Shown here: piece by piece, positions 1 through 9,376 of the stretch
How the letters are laid out: each line of letters opens with the position of its first letter
Numbering within the stretch: the first letter of the stretch is position 1
Origin: Wolbachia endosymbiont of Ctenocephalides felis wCfeT
Lineage (GTDB): Bacteria > Pseudomonadota > Alphaproteobacteria > Rickettsiales > Anaplasmataceae
Assembly: GCF_012277295.1 (NCBI RefSeq)
Contig: NZ_CP051156.1
Coordinates: forward strand, 372,001 to 436,000
Direction of reading: 5' to 3'
DNA: 64,000 nucleotides
Translations under genes and position numbers: made by a program
Notes under the pieces: generated by a model
The model's database searches: none
Seen by the model: the letters and a program-made list of their open reading frames with translations, nothing else
Told to the model about the DNA's origin: nothing

Positions 1-1
1 T

Positions 2-800
2 GACCGAGTTGAAATTATTCCTGGGAAAAATAACATTCCTTATATGTATCGCTATACTGTCAATAACAACAGTTATGATTTTAAAGTTGATAAATTCACT
101 GGACGCTCAGCGGTGCTACATCTAAAGACTTTTAACCCTTTAAATGATTGGTATGGGCTGTCACCAATTGAGGCGGCTTCGTATAGTATAGATCAGCATA
201 ATCAATCTGGTGCTTGGAACCAGGCAATGTTGCAAAATGGAGCCAGGCCAAGTGGTGCAATAGTTGTGAAGCCTGCAAAAGATGGCAGCGGTGGAACTTT
301 AACTCAAACGCAATACCAACGCATAAAAGATCAGATAGATTGTTACTATTCAGGTCCAGAAAATGCTGGAAAACCAATATTGCTGGAGGGAGGGCTTGAA
401 TGGAAAGAAATGAGTTTATCACCAAGAGATATGGATTTCATTGAGTCCAAATATAGCTCAGCTCGCGACATTGCCTTAGCATTTGGGGTGCCGCCACAAT
501 TGCTTGGCATACCAGGTGATAACACTTACAGCAATTTAGTTGAAGCGCCGCCTATCACTCTGGGAGCAAACAGTTTTGCCAGCTCTGGAAAACATAGTCT
601 GCCACTTAAACTCTTGGCTGGTACCAAAATTTGGTAAGGATTTGTGTTTATCATATGATAAAGATGCAATAGAAATTCTCATGGAGAAAAGGCAAAAAAT
701 GTGGAAATACGTAGAAAATGCAAGCTTTATGACACTCAACGAAAAAAGAGAAGCCTTCGGCCTACCACCACTGCCAGGTGGTGATGGGTTGGATTTGTAG
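2..800 (+). pseudogene. GTA/HK97-type phage portal protein, 5' end outside window, frameshifted
   Basis: The frame is already open at base 2, so the gene starts before the window. The product matches the HK97-like portal family used by phages and alphaproteobacterial gene transfer agents, which forms the DNA entry ring of the capsid: it has a WYGLSPIEAA segment, a long middle region ending in FGVPPQLLGIPGDNTYSNL, and a C-terminal helix region resuming with RLSLWEQTVLPAL. The frame breaks at about 546-552. Removing one C from the GCGCCGCC tract joins VEA directly to RLSLWEQ, as the family expects. The 3' piece then runs to 800 and ends in GLPPLPGGDGL. Capsid and tail relatives lie far away at 26722 and 13298, so the original cluster is dispersed. 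Probably non-functional. Confidence 0.85.
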
Positions 801-817
801 CGTCACAATTTATTAAT

Positions 818-3478
818 TTAAGCTGTTCCAGGTAACGCTGTAAACCCTCTAACTGGACTATACAATGAAGCCTCAGAACTACAAGTAGAAGGTGTATTGT
901 TTGGCTGAGTCTTTTTCTCTGCATAATGCTTAATTACAGGGCATGTAAATTCACCATTACCATTAATAATATCATCTTCAGACAGTGGGTCTACTTTATG
1001 TAGTTCATTGCTGACTTCCTTAGCGGTCTTAGCAGCTGTTTCTATATCTGTAGTCTTCGCCTGATTTGCCATATATTCTAGCTTGTTACAATCATCAATT
1101 TGCTTGTTGAAATTAATTGATCTGAATTTTTCTGGATAAGCAAAAATAAAAAGTATAAATGGAATGCAACCAAAAGTACTTATAGCTGATGATGCGAATA
1201 GACTTATACTTTCTGGGAATAAATATGGAACTTGTGGCAGTACTACAAGCAACGGAAACCATTTTATGACAAATATAAACACTTGTAAACCTGTACTGCC
1301 GTAACTTTTTCTATGATTTCTTTTTTCTGTATTCTCTATGTTTGGGTGACGGAAAATATAAAGTATCAGTGGTAAAAAAATTACAGCACTTATAATAAAT
1401 ACTATCGGATTATTTGTGAACAGGTATATAATTAGTGTAGAAACCACAAATAATAGAGTAAGTTTTCCAAAATTCTTCTTGAGAGAAATCATGCTAGCAT
1501 CCTTAGCGCTCAGAAGAAATTCTGTTGAATTGCCAACATTCCTAATATGGAAAACCTTTTTATCTTTGCTATAGTTTTTTAATGCTGGTTCATCTTTGGC
1601 ACTAATTATCTTGTTAGAGTCATGATACCAAGCATGAGCGGCTACAATTTCTTTACTGATTTCTAGGATATCATTAACAATTCTCCTATCAGTTATTATT
1701 TTTCCTTTATTTTTTACCTTATCCAAAAGCAATCTAATTCTTTTTACTTTTTTATTATTTTCCTCATTATTGTTTCCTTTATTATTTTCTGAATCAATAG
1801 AGTTTAATATTGTTAAAATGTGTGCATCTTGTAATGGTGATATGATCTTTTTAAGCACTTTTTTGCCTACTGAACTGTTTATCAATGTCTCAAACAGATT
1901 ATCCTTATTTTCTGATAATTTTAACAGCTTATCTAGCGTCTTTTGATTTTCAATACTACCCATAAAGGTATAGTTTTTAATAATGTGAACATAAGTTGCT
2001 TCAGCGCTTGCAACACCATCTTTTATTTTATCTTTACCAATTGTTGCAAGACAAAATATTAAATAATTAGGGGAAGTCCATAAGTAGTATAGAGCCATGC
2101 TAAAGGTGCGTGCAATGTAATATGGAACTGCATACAATGCACTTGGTTTACCTTGATTTTTTATGTTTTTTTCATATGAGTTAAGCTTCTTTTCTAGGTC
2201 TTGTAAAACACGAGAGGATTCTTTTTTTGTTTTGTCTAGATCATGATCATTTTTGTTGTGTAAATCATGAAGTTTTTTAACTATAATATCTTGACAAAAC
2301 TCATGGTTAACCTTTTCACCCTTATCTATTCTATCACTGATGTACTGAATTATTTCCTCTGAGGTTTCTTTTCCAAGTGTTTTTAGTGATCCTTTATTAT
2401 ATTGATTTCTAGCTTTAAATAGCAGTGAGGTAACATTTGCTTTTATTAGATTTTTTACATCAAAGCACAATTTTACACCTTTACGTGTAATTATCCTAAA
2501 GAATGGCTGTTGAGTGTTGTCTAGTCCCCTAAGTCTACCATATATTTGATAAATATAATCTGGATTATTAATTATATCATCGCTTTTGCCTACGAGAAGA
2601 GAAACGTTCTGCAAATCAAGGTCGTTATATCCTGCGAATTTTAATGGGTCCGCAAGTATTGCTATCCAGCCTTCCTTGAATGCTAGCGTCACTTCTTCCG
2701 AAGTATATTGATATGCTATAGGTTTTCCTTCCTTATCAAAGCCAATAAATGGCCCGTTTATTTTTAAATGGCTATAGTTATCAAAAACTATTTTATTTCT
2801 CTGACATATCTCTCTTAATTCATATAAAGAAAATTTAGCTGAATTTTCATTTATCTTATTTATAAGGTTATGCTTTCTAAATAATGCAGCTATGGCTGGA
2901 TAATCTTTAGATTGCCAATTGAAAGCTTTGTCACCTTTCTCATGTTTCAGTTTTTCATATGTCTCTTTTATAAATTCATCACTTTTTAGCCCAAAATTCT
3001 CTTTTAGGTACTTCTCTAGCTTATCTTTATACACATCGTAAGTAGGAAGTTTATATTGTTTTTTATCTAAAAGACTACGATTACCAAACTTTGTTATCTC
3101 TTCAAGTTCAGCGCATATATCATCTAATACCTGATATTCATCTCCTATTTTCATCATATTATGGAGTTTTTTATCAAGCTCCCAATTTTTTACTATGGTA
3201 TTTAGGTCTCCAGTCTTTAAGGCTTTAACTACATATTCAATGTTTCCTGTCATCTCAGTAAGTAGACCACCTTTAAACTCTTTCTTTGTAAGGTATTCCT
3301 TTATATTTTCCTGAATATTGCTATCTTTAAGTGCATTTTTAACTTCTTCACATAATTCTTCTAAATTTTCTGCTCTTGCTTTATTTAATACGATAACATT
3401 AGGATATTTTGCATCACCTTTTTCATCACGACATCCTTGGAGTAATGCTAAAAGAGTGCTATTAATTACACCGTGCAT
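818..3478 (-). CDS. Large hypothetical membrane-associated protein, probably 5'-truncated by an IS
   Basis: An 886-residue product with no family I recognise. It has a long hydrophilic N-terminal half rich in lysine and glutamate, a moderately hydrophobic stretch near residues 450-480, and two hydrophobic hairpins near residues 672-711 and 733-778. This suggests a cytosolic domain anchored by C-terminal membrane segments. The ATG at 3478 has no good ribosome binding site. The same frame stays open upstream (product VWGWDNREKEVNEEV...) right to the edge of the IS903-group element at 3571, so the true N-terminus was probably removed by that element or by recombination there. Its 3' end faces the portal relic with only 17 bases between them. 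Confidence 0.6.
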   Translation of the reverse strand: MHGVINSTLLALLQGCRDEKGDAKYPNVIVLNKARAENLEELCEEVKNALKDSNIQENIKEYLTKKEFKGGLLTEMTGNIEYVVKALKTGDLNTIVKNWELDKKLHNMMKIGDEYQVLDDICAELEEITKFGNRSLLDKKQYKLPTYDVYKDKLEKYLKENFGLKSDEFIKETYEKLKHEKGDKAFNWQSKDYPAIAALFRKHNLINKINENSAKFSLYELREICQRNKIVFDNYSHLKINGPFIGFDKEGKPIAYQYTSEEVTLAFKEGWIAILADPLKFAGYNDLDLQNVSLLVGKSDDIINNPDYIYQIYGRLRGLDNTQQPFFRIITRKGVKLCFDVKNLIKANVTSLLFKARNQYNKGSLKTLGKETSEEIIQYISDRIDKGEKVNHEFCQDIIVKKLHDLHNKNDHDLDKTKKESSRVLQDLEKKLNSYEKNIKNQGKPSALYAVPYYIARTFSMALYYLWTSPNYLIFCLATIGKDKIKDGVASAEATYVHIIKNYTFMGSIENQKTLDKLLKLSENKDNLFETLINSSVGKKVLKKIISPLQDAHILTILNSIDSENNKGNNNEENNKKVKRIRLLLDKVKNKGKIITDRRIVNDILEISKEIVAAHAWYHDSNKIISAKDEPALKNYSKDKKVFHIRNVGNSTEFLLSAKDASMISLKKNFGKLTLLFVVSTLIIYLFTNNPIVFIISAVIFLPLILYIFRHPNIENTEKRNHRKSYGSTGLQVFIFVIKWFPLLVVLPQVPYLFPESISLFASSAISTFGCIPFILFIFAYPEKFRSINFNKQIDDCNKLEYMANQAKTTDIETAAKTAKEVSNELHKVDPLSEDDIINGNGEFTCPVIKHYAEKKTQPNNTPSTCSSEASLYSPVRGFTALPGTA

Positions 3479-3571
3479 TATTCTATATTCTGAGTAAGTT
3501 GCTGTGTCGCTGAAGTCTATTTTATTTACTTCTTCATTTACTTCCTTTTCTCTATTATCCCAACCCCAAAC

Positions 3572-4662
3572 GGCTTTGTTGCATAGCTAAAGTAAAAAGA
3601 ACTGGGAGTTTACTGACGAAATTCATTATAAACAGGCATTTAACCGACAAAGGAAAAATATGCCAGTCAAAATGAAAGTCAGTAACTGCTACGAATATAA
3701 CAAATTTCTCCAAGAAAGAGGAAATATTTTTTATTACGTCAACGATGCCATAGAAAATTGGTACGAAAAAAGTCCCAAAATGACCGGTGGCAACAATATT
3801 TATAGTGATAAAGTCGTAATTCTAATTCACATAATAACTTATTTGTTTAGAATAGGCCTAAGACAAACGGTGGGGTTTATAGCTGGATACCTTGAGCAAA
3901 TAGGAAAAAATTTGCAAGTTATCAGCTATTCCCAGGCTTCCAGAAGATTCAAAAAGCTTAACTTAAAAATTAATGATCGAAGACATGATAAAAACAGTAT
4001 GGAAAATATTGAGATCGCCATAGATAGCACTGGAATAAGCATCTACAATAATATTCCAGGCCATAGTAAGGCAAACGGTACAGATAGAAAGTACCGTGGC
4101 TATAAGCAAACAAGAAAATTGCATGTAATGCTGGAGATAGGTAGCAAAAAAGTCATAGCTGCAAAATACAGTAGTGGAGTTTATTCTGACCACTATGGAG
4201 CCTGTGATCTTATTGCAAGGGCTAATGCTAAATACAATATAAGCACACTATATGCAGACAGAGCATATAATCGAAAGAAGTTATACAAATTGTGCAATGA
4301 GCTTGGCATAAAGACAAAAATTCCTCTGCAAAACAATGCAGTGGAGCATCCAAAGCTGGATTATATGGCTGAGAGAAATTCTACAATCAAGCTCATAAAG
4401 TCATATGGTGAAGATGGTATGAAGAAGTGGAAAAAAGAGATAAATTATGGGAAGAGATCTTATATAGAAAGTTTTTTCTCGCGACTGAAGCAAACATTTG
4501 GGTTTAGTTTTAGGAACAAATCTGAGATTAACCGTGAGAAAGAAATGCTACTCAAGTGTTATTTGCTGAACAAATTTACTGAAATAGGCATGGCTAAATT
4601 TGAGATAGCTTCATGAATTTATTATGCATTGCCTCCTATCCAAAGAGCGATGCAACAAAGCC
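3572..4662 (+). mobile_element. IS5-family, IS903-group insertion sequence, copy A (complete)
   Basis: A 1091-bp element with terminal inverted repeats GGCTTTGTTGCAT(A/C)GCT. These closely resemble the IS903 end GGCTTTGTTGAAT. One transposase gene fills it. IS903-type elements normally make 9-bp target duplications, but the flanks here (ACCCCAAAC on the left, ATTTTAAGT on the right) do not match. That fits recombination between IS copies after insertion. Confidence 0.9.
3660..4616 (+). CDS. IS5-family (IS903-group) DDE transposase
   Basis: A 318-residue DDE transposase. The catalytic triad is visible as D122 (IAIDSTG), D200 (LYADRAYN) and E270 (RSYIESFFSRLKQ). The N-terminal block GLRQTVGFIAGYLEQIG is the IS903-type signature upstream of the first Asp. 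The ATG follows the left terminal repeat by about 90 bases, after AAAGGAAAAAT. It is intact, and nearly identical proteins are at 6909, 9423 and 62609 (the last truncated). Confidence 0.93.
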   Translation: MPVKMKVSNCYEYNKFLQERGNIFYYVNDAIENWYEKSPKMTGGNNIYSDKVVILIHIITYLFRIGLRQTVGFIAGYLEQIGKNLQVISYSQASRRFKKLNLKINDRRHDKNSMENIEIAIDSTGISIYNNIPGHSKANGTDRKYRGYKQTRKLHVMLEIGSKKVIAAKYSSGVYSDHYGACDLIARANAKYNISTLYADRAYNRKKLYKLCNELGIKTKIPLQNNAVEHPKLDYMAERNSTIKLIKSYGEDGMKKWKKEINYGKRSYIESFFSRLKQTFGFSFRNKSEINREKEMLLKCYLLNKFTEIGMAKFEIAS

Positions 4663-4956
4663 ATTTTAAGTCAAGAAGAGACACTGAAGCATTGCAGAGA
4701 AAGTCTTTATTGAAAATTGTGCCAGGTGCTGAAAATACGAAAGAGGCAAAAATTGTCCTAGAAGTAGAGGGAGAAGAAGTGACTGTCGCAAAGTTTTTAG
4801 AAATTGGATATTTTTTCAAAGGTGATAATCTTTACATAAGAAACCACGTAACTGGTAGCAATACATTAATTCCAAAAGATTTTCACTTTCTCAAAGTAAT
4901 TCAAACTGGCCTAAGTGAGTATAAACTAGCTTTTTGTAATCATTTGGGAAATTTAT
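4663..4956 (+). pseudogene. Unrecognised gene fragment trapped between two ISs
   Basis: An open frame enters from the end of the IS903-group element and runs into the IS66 element, stopping at 4979 within it. The part outside the ISs encodes about 98 residues, including EGEEVTVAKFLEIGYFF and NHVTGSNTLIPKDFHF. It has a natural amino-acid composition and no internal stop, so it looks like the interior of a once larger gene that lost both ends. I do not recognise the family. Neither flank matches the 886-residue gene on the other side of copy A. Confidence 0.5.
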
Positions 4957-6417
4957 GTATCCATTCAGCCGGGCGGTAAAATAAAGAGTAGACAAGGAAT
5001 GCTAAAAAGGTAAACTAGAGTGGCTGTGAGGTAATATGGTTGATCTTTTAGAATTTTGCGAAAGTTTAAGCAGACTATAGAAAAGTTAGAAACAAAAATA
5101 GAAGAGCTTAAAGCAGAAAATAAAGCGCTAAGGATCGAAAACGCTGAGTTAAAAGAAAGGCTTGGCTTAAATTCAAAAAATTCATCTATACCAAGCTCCA
5201 AAGAATTATATAAGATGAGGGAAAATAAGCCAAAAAGTGACAGGAAAGTAGGAGCACAGGTTGGACATAAAGGCAGTTACCGCCCTAAAATGGAGGCAGA
5301 TGAGATGGTAAAAATAGAACTGCCCAATACGTGTGAGTGCGGAGGAGAAATTGCGGTATCAAAAGATCCGTATACTCATCAAAAGGTCGATTTGCCGGAA
5401 ATCAAGCCGTATGTAGTTGAATATCAACTAGAGCATGGACGTTGCAAAAGATGTGGAAAAAGAAAAAGTAGCAAGCTACAAGAAGGAGTAACTGCGGACA
5501 CATTTGGTCCAAGAGTTAAGTCAGTAATTGCAGCATTAAGTGGATTTTACAAGAATTCGAAAAAAGAAGTGGCAAATATTATAAAGGACATTTTCAACCT
5601 GGATATCAGCGTCGGTAGTGTATCAAATAGCGAGGCTAGAGTGGCAGAAAAATGCCAAGAAGCATATGAGCAAATTGAGGAAGAGGTAAGCAAGAGCAAA
5701 ATTTTACATATCGATGAAACTAGCCATTACAACAAAGGTAAACAGGGCTGGTGCTGGATGTTTGCGAGCAAAATAGGAAGTGTGATCAAATTGACAGAGT
5801 CAAGAGGGATGAAAGTCCTGGAAAATAGTAAATTTGGAAAGAATAACAACCTAGTAGTGACCGACAGATATGCAGCTTACAACTACTTTTCCAGCAAGAA
5901 AAGGCAGGTCTGTTGGGCACATTTAGCAAGAGATTTTGAAAGGTTGTCTCATAGTTGGAATAGCGAAGTGAAAGTTTTGGGGTATTATTTAAGGAATGTT
6001 GCTACTGAATTATTTGCATTGAAAAAAGCTCTGTTAAAGGATGAAATAGACACATTAAGGTTCATAAGAAGAGCAAGAAAATTACGCAAGCGAACGAGAT
6101 ATTACTTAAAGAATATATCAAATTTACCCGAGGCAATTGGAGCGTCTCGAGTAGCAAAAAATATCATGAAATCGGATCTGATGATGTGGAAATTTTTGGA
6201 CGATCCAGAAAATATTCCACTGACAAACAACTATGCTGAGCGACAGATTCGGCATTACGTTGTTTACCGAAAAGTTTCATATTTTACACAATCGAAACGG
6301 GGAAATATGTTTCTTGAGAGGATAATTTCATTGTACTTGACTTGGAGGCAAAAGAAGTTAAATCCTTTTCAAAACCTACTGGCTATTGCTTCTTAAGCCA
6401 TACACCTGAATGGATAC
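4957..6417 (+). mobile_element. IS66-family element, copy 1 (complete)
   Basis: A 1461-bp element with ends GTATCCATTCAG...CTGAATGGATAC. It carries only the large IS66 transposase and no TnpA/TnpB accessory genes, as in the ISBst12-like branch of IS66. The 8-base flanks (AAATTTAT and GCTACACA) differ, so no target duplication is visible. Confidence 0.9.
5056..6396 (+). CDS. IS66-family transposase, copy 1, catalytic residues intact
   Basis: A 446-residue transposase with an N-terminal leucine-rich coiled coil (residues 5-40), a zinc-binding region (C93, C95, C130, C133) and a DDE catalytic core with D220 (LHIDETSH), D270 (VVTDRYAAY) and E395 (NNYAERQIR). The in-frame start is TTG at 5056. 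Upstream, an ATG at 5036 with a GAGGT ribosome binding site opens a different frame (MVDLLEFCESLSRL, 14 codons) that overlaps this start. The natural N-terminus may therefore be made by a -1 frameshift or by coupled initiation. The same arrangement occurs in all six copies. Confidence 0.92.
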   Translation: MRKFKQTIEKLETKIEELKAENKALRIENAELKERLGLNSKNSSIPSSKELYKMRENKPKSDRKVGAQVGHKGSYRPKMEADEMVKIELPNTCECGGEIAVSKDPYTHQKVDLPEIKPYVVEYQLEHGRCKRCGKRKSSKLQEGVTADTFGPRVKSVIAALSGFYKNSKKEVANIIKDIFNLDISVGSVSNSEARVAEKCQEAYEQIEEEVSKSKILHIDETSHYNKGKQGWCWMFASKIGSVIKLTESRGMKVLENSKFGKNNNLVVTDRYAAYNYFSSKKRQVCWAHLARDFERLSHSWNSEVKVLGYYLRNVATELFALKKALLKDEIDTLRFIRRARKLRKRTRYYLKNISNLPEAIGASRVAKNIMKSDLMMWKFLDDPENIPLTNNYAERQIRHYVVYRKVSYFTQSKRGNMFLERIISLYLTWRQKKLNPFQNLLAIAS

Positions 6418-6469
6418 GCTACACAAAGCCATGCATAGGCGTAGTATTTTCCATTGCCTGGTGTATTAT

Positions 6470-6697
6470 CTATTTTTTTCCATTTTTATATGCTTCACTC
6501 TCTGCTTCTGTGATGCAGTTTTGAGGTTGATTAGATAATTTTTCTGCGCTTGCATTGCTTATATTCGGGTTTCCTCTGAGATTAATACGTTTTAGATTAT
6601 CTGTGGCAAGTAATGCTGTTCCTGCTACCGCTATAATAGCTGCTACACCAAGGCATGCATAACTGTACGAATGTTGCGTTTTAGGCCATTTACCCAC
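6470..6697 (-). pseudogene. Small membrane-protein remnant
   Basis: A 75-codon frame with one hydrophobic segment (CLGVAAIIAVAGTALLAT) and a hydrophilic tail rich in Asn and Glu. Its first codons fall in a dispersed repeat (ACTGTACGAAT.TTG...TTTTAGGCCA) that recurs near 12000-12060 and 47940-48030, so the start is not trustworthy. It is probably the 3' end of a lost gene. The rest of the 404-base gap between the IS66 and the next IS (6418-6821) holds that repeat and a hairpin, and no further gene that I can see. Confidence 0.35.
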
Positions 6698-6798
6698 AAA
6701 ATGGTGTCATACCAGCGCCCAGACACTTGTATCCAGCCTTTAAATTCCATTCAAAATAACTTTTATATTCATTATTTATGCTCAATTGAAATTCCTGG

Positions 6799-6821
6799 AT
6801 TCTAGCGCGTGACGCTAGAAT
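6799..6821. repeat. Hairpin repeat abutting an IS end
   Basis: A perfect 9-bp stem, ATTCTAGCG / CGCTAGAAT, around a 5-base loop (CGTGA). The stem's base touches the first base of the IS903-group copy at 6822. Variants of this short palindrome family lie elsewhere in the window (7911-7925, 48077-48094). Confidence 0.75.
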
Positions 6822-7911
6822 GGCTTTGTTGCATAGCTAAAGTAAAAAGAACTGGGAGTTACTGACGAAATTCATTATAAATAGGCATTTAACCGACAAA
6901 GGAAAAATATGCCAGTCAAAATGAAAGTCAGTAACTGCTACGAATATAACAAATTTCTCCAAGAAAGAGGAAATATTTTTTATTACGTCAACGATGCCAT
7001 AGAAAATTGGTACAAAAAAAGTCCCAAAATGGCCGGTGGCAACAATATTTATAGTGATAAAGTCGTAATTCTAATTCACATAATAACTTATTTGTTTAGA
7101 ATAGGCCTAAGACAAACGGTGGGGTTTATAGCGGGATACCTTGAGCAAATAGGAAAAAATTTGCAAGTTATCAGCTATTCCCAGGCTTCCAGAAGATTCA
7201 AAAAGCTTAACTTAAAAATTAATGATCGAAGACATGATAAAAACAGTATGGAAAATATTGAGATCGCCATAGATAGCACTGGAATAAGCATCTACAATAA
7301 TATTCCAGGCCATAGTAAGGCAAACGGTACAGATAGAAAGTACCGTGGCTATAAGCAAACAAGAAAATTGCATGTAATGCTGGAGATAGGTAGCAAAAAA
7401 GTCATAGCTGCAAAATACAGTAGTGGAGTTTATTCTGACCACTATGGAGCCTGTGATCTTATTGCAAGGGCTAATGCTAAATACAATATAAGCACACTAT
7501 ATGCAGACAGAGCATATAATCGAAAGAAGTTATACAAATTATGCAATGAGCTTGGCATAAAGACAAAAATTCCACTACAAAACAATGCAGTGGAGCATCC
7601 AAAGCTGGATTATATGGCTGAGAGAAATTCTACAATCAAGTTCATAAAGTCATATGGTGAAGATGGTATGAAGAAGTGGAAAAAAGAGATAAATTATGGG
7701 AAGAGATCTTATATAGAAAGTTTTTTCTCGCGACTGAAGCAAACATTTGGGTTTAGTTTTAGGAACAAATCTGAGATTAACCGTGAGAAAGAAATGCTAC
7801 TCAAGTGTTATTTGCTGAACAAATTTACTGAAATAGGCATGGCTAAATTTGAGATAGCTTCATGAATTTATTATGCATTGCCTCCTATCCAAAGAGCGAT
7901 GCAACAAAGCC
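6822..7911 (+). mobile_element. IS903-group IS, copy B (complete)
   Basis: A 1090-bp element with GGCTTTGTTGCAT ends, one base shorter than copy A in the left non-coding part. The left flank CGCTAGAAT and right flank TGCTGGGAT agree at 6 of 9 positions. Both belong to hairpin repeats, so an exact target duplication cannot be claimed. Confidence 0.9.
6909..7865 (+). CDS. IS5-family (IS903-group) DDE transposase, copy B
   Basis: 318 residues, nearly identical to the protein at 3660, with D122, D200 and E270 intact. It differs by a few substitutions, including a Lys for Glu near residue 36 and a Phe for Leu near residue 245. Full length and potentially active. The element is complete at both ends. 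Confidence 0.93.
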   Translation: MPVKMKVSNCYEYNKFLQERGNIFYYVNDAIENWYKKSPKMAGGNNIYSDKVVILIHIITYLFRIGLRQTVGFIAGYLEQIGKNLQVISYSQASRRFKKLNLKINDRRHDKNSMENIEIAIDSTGISIYNNIPGHSKANGTDRKYRGYKQTRKLHVMLEIGSKKVIAAKYSSGVYSDHYGACDLIARANAKYNISTLYADRAYNRKKLYKLCNELGIKTKIPLQNNAVEHPKLDYMAERNSTIKFIKSYGEDGMKKWKKEINYGKRSYIESFFSRLKQTFGFSFRNKSEINREKEMLLKCYLLNKFTEIGMAKFEIAS

Positions 7912-7950
7912 TGCTGGGATCCAGCTCTTTTCATAAACAAAAAAATGAAC

Positions 7951-9243
7951 TTATACTAAAGCATTCTCGGAAAATTCAAAATTTTTAAGTACAATAACAT
8001 CTTGTCGCTTTGGGCTTGTCGAAATAAGGTGAATTGGCACACCAACCAATTCTTCTATTTTTTTTATATATTTGATTAAATTAATAGGTAATGTCTCAGT
8101 TGACCTCTTACCTTGAGTGTCCTCTTTCCACCCAGGAAACTCTTCATATATTGGTTCTAATTCTTCTTGTACTGAACTTAAAGCAGGCAGGTAATCATAT
8201 TTTTTACCATTGTGAATATACCCAACACATATTTTAATTGTATCAAAAGAGTCAAGAATATCTAATTTTGTCAATACGATACCTGAAACTCCAGAAAGTT
8301 GCACAGCTTGACGCACTAAAACCGCATCAAACCACCCACAGCGCCTCCTTCTATTACTTACTGTTCCAAGCTCTTTACCTATAGTAAATAAATTTTCCCC
8401 TATCTCATTTTCTTGTTCAGCTGGAAATGGACCGTTACCCACTCTTGTTGTGTAAGCCTTTGCCACCCCAACAATATGAACATTAGAAAACAAACCTGAC
8501 CCTGTAATTGCTTGCGACGCTATAGTATTACTTGAGGTAACAAAAGGATATGTCCCGTGGTCAATATCCAAGAATGTACCTTGTGCGCCCTCAAAAATAA
8601 CCTCTTTATTCTCCTCTATAAGGTCATTTAGCACCTTCCATACAGGCTTCTTATATGGTAAAACTTTCTCTGAAATCTCTTGAATTTCTTTTAATATCTC
8701 TTCTTTCGTCACTGCAGGATAGTTTAGACCTCTTCTAATCGCGTTGTGATAGTTTAGAAGGTTATCTATTCTTTTATTTAATTCATCTGCATGTTCCAGA
8801 TCACAAAGGCGTATTGCCCTTCTTCCAACTTTATCTTCATAGCATGGCCCAATACCCTTGTGTGTTGTGCCAATTTTATTTAAATTTTCAAATAAATTCT
8901 CCTTTTCTTTATGTACACTGAGTATAAGCGGGCAACTTTCGGATATCATCAAATTATTAGGATTTACATCTATACCTTTTATTTTTAATGATTCTATCTC
9001 TGAGATCAGAGCATGTGGATCAAGAGCAACACCATTTCCTATAACAGATATTTTATCTGGCCTTAAAACAGAAGAAGGCAGCAGATTTAATTTATAGACT
9101 TCATCATTTACTACTATTGTGTGCCCAGCGTTATTGCCCCCTTGGAATCTCACAACCACATCTGCATTTTCAGAAAGGTAATCCACTATTTTACCCTTTC
9201 CTTCATCGCCCCACTGCAGACCAATAACTACTATATTACCCAT
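7951..9243 (-). CDS. purA: Adenylosuccinate synthetase
   Basis: Joins IMP and aspartate using GTP to make adenylosuccinate, the first committed step from IMP to AMP. The 430-residue length is typical. The N-terminus has the GDEGKGK loop (residues 12-18, catalytic D13), and GGNNAGH places catalytic H41 exactly as in Escherichia coli. The conserved GTTHKGIGP and KLDILD blocks and a C-terminal STSPKR loop follow. It lies between two IS903-group copies pointing in opposite directions, so it sits inside an inverted repeat of about 1 kb on each side and could be inverted by recombination between them. Confidence 0.97.
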   Translation of the reverse strand: MGNIVVIGLQWGDEGKGKIVDYLSENADVVVRFQGGNNAGHTIVVNDEVYKLNLLPSSVLRPDKISVIGNGVALDPHALISEIESLKIKGIDVNPNNLMISESCPLILSVHKEKENLFENLNKIGTTHKGIGPCYEDKVGRRAIRLCDLEHADELNKRIDNLLNYHNAIRRGLNYPAVTKEEILKEIQEISEKVLPYKKPVWKVLNDLIEENKEVIFEGAQGTFLDIDHGTYPFVTSSNTIASQAITGSGLFSNVHIVGVAKAYTTRVGNGPFPAEQENEIGENLFTIGKELGTVSNRRRRCGWFDAVLVRQAVQLSGVSGIVLTKLDILDSFDTIKICVGYIHNGKKYDYLPALSSVQEELEPIYEEFPGWKEDTQGKRSTETLPINLIKYIKKIEELVGVPIHLISTSPKRQDVIVLKNFEFSENALV

Positions 9244-9376
9244 TATTCCCTTTATATTAATGATTTCGAAAGAAGTCTATTTAAATATTAATACAACATA
9301 CTATAGATGACAAGGCCTATCTTAAAAAACCTGCTGCGAAAGAATTATGTGAAATCACGATTTATGGATTCTATTG

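Noticed and set aside
3963..4193. A 76-codon frame antisense to each IS903-group transposase (same product at four sites)
   Set aside because: It lies wholly inside the transposase gene on the other strand, is conserved only because the IS copies are, and has no start signal.
4965..5201. A 78-codon frame (MELGIDEFFE...) antisense to the N-terminus of every IS66 transposase
   Set aside because: Shadow of the conserved coiled-coil codons. Its repetition only reflects IS copy number.
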